Below are positions 58,219 through 64,000 of a DNA stretch of 64,000 nt, in pieces. Origin of the DNA: Streptomyces tendae (GTDB lineage: Bacteria > Actinomycetota > Actinomycetes > Streptomycetales > Streptomycetaceae); the NCBI RefSeq assembly GCF_008632955.1, contig NZ_CP043959.1, forward strand, positions 1,240,001 through 1,304,000, in the 5' to 3' direction. The position numbers and the translations under genes were made by a program. The notes below the pieces were generated by a model. It saw only the letters and a list, made by a program, of their open reading frames with translations, did not search any database and was not told the origin of the DNA. Position 1 is the first letter of the stretch, and the number at the start of each line of letters is the position of its first letter.

Positions 58219-58860
58219 TCACAGCCCCAACTCCTGGGCCAGAACCGCCGCTTGCACCCGGCTGCGCAGCTCCAGCTTGCCCAGCAGGCGGCTGACGTGC
58301 GTCTTCACCGTGGCCTCGGCCATGTCCAGGCGCCGGGCGACGGCGGCGTTGGACAGCCCCTCCCCGAGGCAGGCCAGCACCTCCCGCTCGCGCCGGGTGA
58401 GCGCGTCCAGCACCGACGGGTCTGCCGTCACCGGCCGGGCCGGCTTCGCCGCGAACTCGGCGATCAGCCGCCGGGTCACGGCCGGGGCGACGATCCCCTC
58501 ACCGGCGGCCACCGTACGCACCGCCTCGATCAGGTCCTTCGCCTCCGTGTTCTTCAGGAGGAACCCGGCCGCGCCGGCCCGCAGCGCCCCGAACACGTAC
58601 TCGTCGAGGTCGAACGTGGTCAGCACCAGCACGTCCGCGAGGTCCTCCGCGACCACCATCCGGGTCGCCGACACCCCGTCGAGACGCGGCATCTGCACGT
58701 CCATCAGCACCAGGTCGGGCCGCAGTTCACGCGCGAGTTCGACCGCCCGCTCGCCGTCCGCCGCCTCCGCCACCACCTCGATGTCCGGCGCGCTGCGCAG
58801 GATCAGGACCAGTCCCGCACGCACGGCGGACTGGTCCTCGGCGACCAGGACGCGGATCAT
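58219..58860 (-). CDS. chiR: NarL/LuxR-family response regulator ChiR
   Basis: 213 aa from ATG 58860, sharing one base with the kinase stop (TGATG). Receiver Asp in LVLMDVQMPRLDG, acidic AEDQ, Lys in FLLKNTEA; LuxR HTH at the end (LTRREREVLACLGEGLSNAA, then VARRLDMAEATVKTHVSRLL). In S. coelicolor the regulator next to chiC (ChiR) affects chitinase expression; named by this context. Confidence 0.88.
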   Translation of the reverse strand: MIRVLVAEDQSAVRAGLVLILRSAPDIEVVAEAADGERAVELARELRPDLVLMDVQMPRLDGVSATRMVVAEDLADVLVLTTFDLDEYVFGALRAGAAGFLLKNTEAKDLIEAVRTVAAGEGIVAPAVTRRLIAEFAAKPARPVTADPSVLDALTRREREVLACLGEGLSNAAVARRLDMAEATVKTHVSRLLGKLELRSRVQAAVLAQELGL

Positions 58861-60059
58861 CAGGCTTCTCCTTGTTCGACGTCGGTGACGGGAAGGGTGG
58901 CACGTACCACCCACAGGGTGCCGTCCGGGCCGCTCTCCGGCCCGGCCTCGAACGTGCCGTCCAGCAGGGCGGCCCGCTCCCGCATGCCGACCAGTCCGGC
59001 CCCCGACCCCGGCGCGCGCGGGGTGTCCCGGTCGCCGTGGACACTGGTCACCCGGATCTCCAGGGCGTCGGCCGGGCGCCGCAGGCACACGGTGACCGGA
59101 CCGGCCGAGGCGTGCTTCAGGGCGTTGGTCAGCGACTCCTGCACGATCCTGTACGCGGCCAGCTCGACCGGTGCGGGCACGGCGCCGTGCTCGGTGTCCA
59201 GGGTGACGTCGAGTCCGTTGGCGCGGGCGCCCGCCACCAGGGCGCCCAGACCGTCGAGGGTGGGGGTCGCGGACGGCTCCCGGTCGTCGGCGCCGTCGCG
59301 CAGGATCCCGATGAGCCGTCGCATCTCGGCCAGTCCCTGCACGCTGTTCCGCCGGATCACCGTCAGCGCCTCCCGCGAGGTGCCGGGGTCGTCCAGGGAG
59401 AGGGCGGCGGTGGAGTGGATGGCGATCGCGGAGAGGTGGTTGGCGACCATGTCGTGCAACTCGCGGGCCATCCGGGCGCGTTCCGCGGTCACCGCCTGGA
59501 CCCGGTCCATCTCCGCCAGCAGCGCGGTCTGTTCGGCCCGCAGCCGGGCCGCGTCGGCGGCGTCACGGTGGTTGCGCACGATGAGGCCGGTCGACGCGGG
59601 CGCGAACGTCAACGCGCCCGCCACCAGCCCCAGCAGCAGGGCCTCGGGCACCCGCCACACGGCGTACGGCACCAGCGTCGCCGCGATGGTCACGACGCCG
59701 GTGATCCACGGCAGCCGGCGTGCGGTGGCGGGCGTGCCGTAGACGACGGCGGCGTACACCAGGTCGGTGTACATCACGATGGTGGCGATGCTGCCCCGGG
59801 TCACCGTGTCCGCGGCCAGCGCCACGGTGCCGGCCAGCACCGCGGTGCGCGGGGCACTGCGGCGCAGCAGTTCGCAGCACGCCATCACCGCGAGCGGCAC
59901 CAGGAGCGCCGACCGGCCGTCGACCAGCACGAGCGGGTCGTCGCCCGGCCGCACCCCCAGCCCGAAGCCCCACAGCAGCAGTCCGCCCAGAAGCCCGGCG
60001 AGCGCCACCGACACGTCGAAACGGGGCGGACGGAGCTGTCGTAGGGCCATGCCCCCCAT
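58860..60059 (-). CDS. chiS: Sensor histidine kinase ChiS
   Basis: 399 aa from ATG 60059 (a second ATG three codons later is equally likely). Four to six membrane helices in residues 15-160, HisKA_3 with RARMARELHDMVANHLSAIA, N-box-like VQESLTNALKHASAGP, G-box GAGLVGMRERAAL. Upstream partner of chiR in one operon. Presumed to sense a chitin-related or envelope signal. Confidence 0.87.
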   Translation of the reverse strand: MGGMALRQLRPPRFDVSVALAGLLGGLLLWGFGLGVRPGDDPLVLVDGRSALLVPLAVMACCELLRRSAPRTAVLAGTVALAADTVTRGSIATIVMYTDLVYAAVVYGTPATARRLPWITGVVTIAATLVPYAVWRVPEALLLGLVAGALTFAPASTGLIVRNHRDAADAARLRAEQTALLAEMDRVQAVTAERARMARELHDMVANHLSAIAIHSTAALSLDDPGTSREALTVIRRNSVQGLAEMRRLIGILRDGADDREPSATPTLDGLGALVAGARANGLDVTLDTEHGAVPAPVELAAYRIVQESLTNALKHASAGPVTVCLRRPADALEIRVTSVHGDRDTPRAPGSGAGLVGMRERAALLDGTFEAGPESGPDGTLWVVRATLPVTDVEQGEA

Positions 60060-60142
60060 CTAAGCCGACCCGCCTCGGCAGTCCGACGGGGCGCGGGAGC
60101 GCGTCGGCCGCTGGGGCACCGCCCCTCGGGTCCCGGTGCGCC

Positions 60143-60982
60143 TCAGCCGGCGGGGGCCTGGATGCCGAGCGTGGTGATCAGCGCGAGACGCTCGGCGTCC
60201 TCGGTGCCGGGCTCCGCCGTGTAGACCATGATGTGCAGGTCGCTGCCCTCCAGGGTGAGGATGTCGCAGTCGAGGGTGACCGCGCCCGCCCGCGGATGGT
60301 CGATCGTCTTGCGGGCCGACTCGTGGCGGCCGGTGATCCCGGAGTCCCACAGCTCGGCGAACCGGTCGCTGTCCCGGCGCAGGTCGGCGACCAGCCGCCC
60401 GAGCCGCCGGTCGTCCGGATAGCGCGCGGTGGCCGCACGCAGGTCGGCGACCAGCGCGCGCCGCAGCGCCTCCCGGGACCCCGCGGTGTGCCGCACCCGC
60501 TCGCCGTGGCCGAGGAAGGCGCGCCACACGCCGTTGCGCCGGTGGCCGTGCCATCCGGACGGGTCGCCCATGAGGGCCGCGTAGGGCGGGTTGGCCACCA
60601 GCAGCGTCCAGGTGGCGTCGTGGACGGCGACGGGAGTGCCGGTCAGCCGGTCCAGCACCCGCTGCACGCCCGGCGTGAGCCGGGTGGGCACACACTCCGG
60701 ACCCGGCGAGCGCAGACCGCCCAGCCGGAACAGGTGTGACCGCTCGGCGTCCGACAGCCGCAGCGCCCGGGCGAGCGCCTCCACGACCTGCTCCGACGGG
60801 TGTGTGGCACGCCCCTGTTCGAGGCGGGTGATGTAGTCCACCGAGATCCCGGACAGCTGGGACAGCTCCTCGCGCCGCAGACCCGGGGCGCGCCGGAGAC
60901 CGCCGGCGGGGAGACCGGCCGCTTCCGGCGGGACCCGGTCACGCCAGCGGCGCACCGCCCGCCCGAACTCCGTCGTCGCCAT
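60143..60982 (-). CDS. XRE-family regulator with MmyB-like ligand domain
   Basis: 279 aa from ATG 60982. HTH at residues about 8-80 (GLRREELSQLSGISVDYITR, then LEQGRATHPSEQVVEALARA). The C-terminal MmyB-type PAS-like domain starts near 105 (LTPGVQRVLDRLTGTPVAVH; DATWTLLVANPPYAALMGDP; WRAFL). In this family the target is usually the divergent gene, here an SDR enzyme, with an inverted repeat between them. Confidence 0.92.
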   Translation of the reverse strand: MATTEFGRAVRRWRDRVPPEAAGLPAGGLRRAPGLRREELSQLSGISVDYITRLEQGRATHPSEQVVEALARALRLSDAERSHLFRLGGLRSPGPECVPTRLTPGVQRVLDRLTGTPVAVHDATWTLLVANPPYAALMGDPSGWHGHRRNGVWRAFLGHGERVRHTAGSREALRRALVADLRAATARYPDDRRLGRLVADLRRDSDRFAELWDSGITGRHESARKTIDHPRAGAVTLDCDILTLEGSDLHIMVYTAEPGTEDAERLALITTLGIQAPAG

Positions 60983-61006
60983 GCCCCCAGTGTGCCCGCC
61001 CCGCAT

Positions 61007-61043
61007 CCGGTGTTCCTGGTACCGCCGTTCCCAGGAACACCGG
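61007..61043. promoter_or_regulatory. 13-bp perfect inverted repeat between XRE regulator and SDR
   Basis: CCGGTGTTCCTGG (61007-61019) and CCAGGAACACCGG (61031-61043) are exact reverse complements with an 11-base spacer, in the 132-base divergent gap. Centre-to-centre is 24 bases. Excellent operator candidate for the XRE/MmyB protein. Confidence 0.85.
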
Positions 61044-61114
61044 ACGACTGGCCGGCCGCGCGGCCGGCGCGCAGGCTCGGACCCGTGGACGGAAGCAGGA
61101 CGAAAGGAACGACG

Positions 61115-61894
61115 ATGACCGAGCTCGCACTCGTCACCGGTGCCACCTCCGGGATCGGCAGGGCCTACGCCGAGCGGCTGGCCGCCGACGGCCACGACCT
61201 GGTGCTCGTCGGGCGGCGGCGGGAACGCCTGGAGGAGTTCGCCGCCGCGCACCCCGAGGTCACGGTCAGGACCGTGGCCGCCGACCTGTCCACCCCCGAG
61301 GGCATCGACACGGTCGCCCGGACCGCCGCGGCCGAGCCGCTCACCATGCTCGTGAACAACGCCGGTGTCGCCCACTACATGCCGTTCGCCGAACTCCCCG
61401 CCGACAGGGCCACGGAACTCGTCCACGTGAAGGTCCTCGCCCCCACGCTGCTCACCCGCGCCGCGATCCCCGGGATGCGCGAACGCGGCACGGGCACGGT
61501 CGTCAACGTGGCCGGCATGATCGCCTTCGGCGGCCCCGCGCCGCAGGGCCGGCTGCCGCACCGGGTGGTCTACGGCGGGAGCCTCGCGTATCTCGTCGCG
61601 ATGTCCCAGATGCTCGGCACGGAACTCGCGGGCACCGGGATCACCGTGCAGGTCCTCTGCCCCGGCGTGGTGGCCACCGAGTTCCACGAGCGGCAGGGCC
61701 TGGACCTGAGCGCGGTGCCCCGGATGACGGCCGAGGACGTCGTCACCGCGAGCCTGCGCGGCCTGGACCTGGGAGAGACCGTCTGCGCCCCGGGCGTGGA
61801 GGACACCGGTCTGCTCGACGCGGCCTTCCGGGCCGGACTGGCCGCCTTCGAGGGGCAGAGCCCCGAGCTCGCCACCCGCTACCGGGCCGCCTGA
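61115..61894 (+). CDS. Short-chain dehydrogenase/reductase
   Basis: 259 aa, ATG 61115 with GAAAGGA upstream. NAD(P)-binding TGATSGIGRAYAERLAADG with basic RRRERL after strand 2 (NADP preference), NNAG in MLVNNAGVAHYMP, and catalytic YGGSLAYLVAMS. In place of the usual YxxxK the tyrosine is followed three residues on by L, then AYLVA, so the Lys is missing at the normal place. Substrate unknown; regulated together with the XRE gene is likely. Confidence 0.85.
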   Translation: MTELALVTGATSGIGRAYAERLAADGHDLVLVGRRRERLEEFAAAHPEVTVRTVAADLSTPEGIDTVARTAAAEPLTMLVNNAGVAHYMPFAELPADRATELVHVKVLAPTLLTRAAIPGMRERGTGTVVNVAGMIAFGGPAPQGRLPHRVVYGGSLAYLVAMSQMLGTELAGTGITVQVLCPGVVATEFHERQGLDLSAVPRMTAEDVVTASLRGLDLGETVCAPGVEDTGLLDAAFRAGLAAFEGQSPELATRYRAA

Positions 61895-62019
61895 GCCGCC
61901 GCGGCCGCCGACCCGGACCGGTGACTGCGACTTTCGATGTACCGCGGGTTCGTCGGCGGCGACGACGCGCCGGGCCGCTCCGCACGGAAGCCTGGAAGGG
62001 TGACCGAGAGGAGCGAACC

Positions 62020-62610
62020 GTGATCGTCGCCTTGATCATCGCCTGCGAGGTGGGGTTCTGGGTGCTGCTGGCGGCCGGACTGGCCTTCCGGTACCTGCTG
62101 CGGATGCGGCGCACCGGAATGGCGCTGCTGCTGTGCGAGCCGCTTCTGGAGCTCGTGCTGCTGGCCGCCACCGCGTGGGACCTGAAGAACGGCGCGGAGC
62201 CGAACTGGACCCACGGGCTCGCCGCGCTCTACATCGGTTACACGGTCGGCCACGGCCACCGCACGGTGCGCTGGCTCGACGGGCACGCGGCGCACCGCTT
62301 CGACGGCCGCCCCCTGGTGCGGCCGCCGCGATACGGCCTGGCGCGCGCCCGCCACGAGACCACGGTGTGGCTCGGCACGCTGGTGGCCGCCGCCGTGGCG
62401 ACCGCGCTGCTCCAGCTCGCCATCTGGTACGTCGACGACCCGGGCCGCTCCACCTCCCTGGAGGCCTGGCGCTTCACCGCCTGGCGGGCGGCCGGCATCC
62501 ACGGCCTGGTGGCGCTGGCCTACTGGATCTGGCCCAAGAAGGCACCCAAGGGCAGTGAGGAGAGCGTGCGGGACGCCGCCGGCGCGGAGCGGGACCGGGT
62601 GGGCCGGTGA
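62020..62610 (+). CDS. Integral membrane protein of unknown function
   Basis: 196 aa from GTG 62020 with GAGAGGAG upstream; the longer ORF to 61921 adds an Arg-rich shadow. Five likely helices (VALIIACEVGFWVLLAAGLA; TGMALLLCEPLLELVLLAAT; HGLAALYIGYTVGHGHR; TTVWLGTLVAAAVATALLQL; AAGIHGLVALAYWIW). A conserved-looking hydrophilic loop holds GHGHRTVRWLDGHAAHRFDG. The stop overlaps the next ATG/GTG by four bases, so the two are a coupled pair. Confidence 0.8.
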   Translation: MIVALIIACEVGFWVLLAAGLAFRYLLRMRRTGMALLLCEPLLELVLLAATAWDLKNGAEPNWTHGLAALYIGYTVGHGHRTVRWLDGHAAHRFDGRPLVRPPRYGLARARHETTVWLGTLVAAAVATALLQLAIWYVDDPGRSTSLEAWRFTAWRAAGIHGLVALAYWIWPKKAPKGSEESVRDAAGAERDRVGR

Positions 62611-62807
62611 ACACGGCGCACGGCACCCTGCTCGCGGGCGTCCTCACGGCGCTCGCCGGCCTGCTGCTGTGGCGGTACACCGGGGGAGTGGACCTGCCGG
62701 TGGTCACGCCCTCCAGGGCGGGCGTGGTGCTGATGTGCGTCGGGGCCGCCGAGGCACTGCTCGGAGCGTTCCGCGCGGTGCGCGCCACGCAGGGGCGGCC
62801 CCGCTGA
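62607..62807 (+). CDS. Small two-helix membrane protein (DUF5708-like)
   Basis: 66 aa, GTG 62607 overlapping the previous stop. Two helices (LLAGVLTALAGLLLWRYTGG; AGVVLMCVGAAEALLGAF) joined by VDLPVVTPSR. Looks like the small Streptomyces DUF5708 group (from memory). Function unknown. Confidence 0.75.
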   Translation: MNTAHGTLLAGVLTALAGLLLWRYTGGVDLPVVTPSRAGVVLMCVGAAEALLGAFRAVRATQGRPR

Positions 62808-62824
62808 GTGCCCGGGTCCCGCGC

Positions 62825-63397
62825 TCAGCGCTCGCCGCCCGGCACCCACAGCACGTCGCCGGTCTCCTTGTTGGCGATGCGGGCCAGGATGAACAGCAGG
62901 TCCGACAGGCGGTTGAGGTACGTGGCGGTGAGCGGGTTCATCGTCTCGCCGTGCGCCTCCAGGGCGGCCCAGGTGGAGCGCTCGGCCCGGCGCACCACCG
63001 TGCACGCCTGGTGCAGCAGCGCCGCGCCCGCGGTGCCGCCCGGCAGGATGAAGGAGCGCAGCTTCTCCAGCTGCTCGTTGAAGCGGTCGCAGTCCTCCTC
63101 CAGCCGGTCGACGTAGAACTGCTCGACCCGCAGCGGCGGGTACTTCGGGTCCTCCACCACCGGCGTCGACAGGTCGGCGCCCACGTCGAACAGGTCGTTC
63201 TGCACGCGCGTGAGGACCGTGACGACCTCCTCCGGGAGCCCGCCCAGGGCCAGCGCCGTACCGATGACCGCGTTCGCCTCGTTGGCGTCGGCGTAGGCGG
63301 AGATGCGCAGATCGGTCTTGGCGACCCGGCTCATGTCGCCGAGGTGGGTGGTGCCCTTGTCGCCGGTCCGCGTGTAGATGCGTGTCAGGTTGACCAT
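62825..63397 (-). CDS. Cob(I)yrinic acid a,c-diamide adenosyltransferase (PduO type)
   Basis: 190 aa, ATG 63397. N-terminal ATP-binding signature TRTGDKGTTHLGDMSRVAKT and the helical bundle with TAGAALLHQACTVVRRAERS, then LTATYLNRLSDLLFILARIA. Transfers adenosyl from ATP to cobalamin to make coenzyme B12. Length and motifs are normal. Confidence 0.95.
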   Translation of the reverse strand: MVNLTRIYTRTGDKGTTHLGDMSRVAKTDLRISAYADANEANAVIGTALALGGLPEEVVTVLTRVQNDLFDVGADLSTPVVEDPKYPPLRVEQFYVDRLEEDCDRFNEQLEKLRSFILPGGTAGAALLHQACTVVRRAERSTWAALEAHGETMNPLTATYLNRLSDLLFILARIANKETGDVLWVPGGER

Positions 63398-63492
63398 GAG
63401 GTCAGCCTAGTGACGCCCCGGCGGCCCAGGGCACGCGTGTGCGCACCGTCACGGCGCGACCCCGCACGGCACGACGTTCACCGGGCGCTCCC

Positions 63493-64000
63493 CTACGGGG
63501 CGGGCGGCGGCGTGAGCAGCAGCACCATGAGCCCCTGTACGCGGGTGCCGTCCTCCGCGTCCCACGCCCCGGCGACATGGCCCGCGGCGCCCGGGTCCGC
63601 CTGCGGTGTGCCGTCCGGGGCGGGCCGCAGGGTGCGCAGCACCCGCAGCACCGTGCCGTCCGGGGCGGTGAGCTCGGTGTGCTCCCCGGTGTCCGTGACG
63701 GCGGGGAACTCCGCCGGCACGGGGCCCTCGCCCGCCAGGGCGCGGGTGACCTCCCGGTCGGGGGTGTCGCTCGCGCTCTGTGCCTGCGGCTCCGCCCGAC
63801 CCTCGACCAGCGCCGCCAACTCGGCGACGGCCACCGGGTCGTGGCATGCGTCGTAGACCCAGCGGCGGCCCAGCACGCCGTGCTCCGTGGTGCCGACGAG
63901 GGCCGCTTCCGCCCCGTCGAGCGGTGCGCCGCGGTAGGTGAGCGGCACGAGGTAGGCGGCCGGCGCGGAGCCGGAGGCGTCCGTGGCGACCAGGAACTCG
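63493..64000 (-). CDS. Maltokinase N-terminal cap-like domain protein (5' end outside window)
   Basis: The minus-strand frame is open to the window end (EFLVATDASGSAPAAYLVPL at the visible start) and stops at 63493. The visible TYRGAPLDGAEAALVGTTEH, then GVLGRRWVYDACHDPVAVAE closely resembles the N-terminal cap of actinobacterial maltokinases. The rest (VTDTGEHTELTAPDGTVLRV and a beta-rich end) is not a kinase. Probably the stand-alone cap-like family; role unknown. Confidence 0.75.
   Translation of the reverse strand, partial: EFLVATDASGSAPAAYLVPLTYRGAPLDGAEAALVGTTEHGVLGRRWVYDACHDPVAVAELAALVEGRAEPQAQSASDTPDREVTRALAGEGPVPAEFPAVTDTGEHTELTAPDGTVLRVLRTLRPAPDGTPQADPGAAGHVAGAWDAEDGTRVQGLMVLLLTPPPAP

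Overview
The window is a high-GC actinobacterial chromosome segment that reads as Streptomyces. Supporting signs are the very strong third-position G/C, frequent GTG and TTG starts, a conservon operon, a Ku/LigD-type end-joining pair, a Rho protein with a huge Arg/Asp-rich N-terminal insertion, and the conserved run lysA-hom-thrC-thrB-rho-rpmE-prfA-prmC-sua5-glyA-wecA-atpIBEFHAGDC followed by chiC-chiR-chiS. From memory the same order occurs in the S. coelicolor core; I could not check this here.

Layout. (1) 1-5.7 kb: conservon cvnABCD (the sensor kinase is cut by the window edge) followed by a styrene/indole-monooxygenase-like flavoprotein. (2) 5.7-15.2 kb, mostly minus strand: NlpC/P60 peptidase, TetR regulator with an AurF-type diiron oxygenase, a PBP/RodA pair, a secreted SH3 protein with an N/Q/S/G-rich spacer, a dual-specificity phosphatase divergent from a NERD-domain protein, and LigD-polymerase divergent from ku. 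(3) 16.7-27.3 kb: a beta-ketoacyl synthase with an extra N-terminal region, an ECF sigma factor with a membrane partner, a two-component system beside a CPBP (CAAX) protease, an ABC sugar-uptake operon (binding protein plus two permeases) and a methyltransferase. (4) 27.3-29.4 kb: a small accessory-looking patch next to tRNA-Arg(CCG), with an RHH/PIN toxin-antitoxin pair, gene remnants and a 34-bp tandem repeat. (5) 29.4-38.9 kb: a receiver-only response regulator, an ArgRS-derived protein without a catalytic core, the aspartate-family amino acid genes lysA, hom, thrC and thrB, then rho. (6) 39-44.6 kb: a secreted trypsin-like protease, L31, RF1, its methyltransferase PrmC, the Sua5 t6A enzyme and a phosphatase-like protein. 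(7) 44.7-56.2 kb: glyA, wecA and the complete ATP synthase operon, with a Rex-like operator in front. (8) 56.2-64 kb: chitinase ChiC with its direct-repeat promoter and the ChiS/ChiR two-component genes, an XRE regulator/SDR pair sharing a perfect operator-like inverted repeat, small membrane proteins, an ATP:cob(I)alamin adenosyltransferase, and a maltokinase-cap-like protein cut by the window end.

Three places look frameshifted as written: thrB near 36190, the CPBP protease/histidine-kinase junction near 22045, and a small ORF near 27330. They may be real mutations or single-base consensus errors in GC runs. The most interesting biology is the catalytically empty ArgRS paralog in front of lysA, the phosphatase P-loop whose nucleophilic Cys is Ser, the N-terminally extended ketosynthase, and several strong operator-like sequences (Rex-like at atp, 13-bp inverted repeat at XRE/SDR, chitinase direct repeats). 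I found no CRISPR array, insertion sequence or large prophage.
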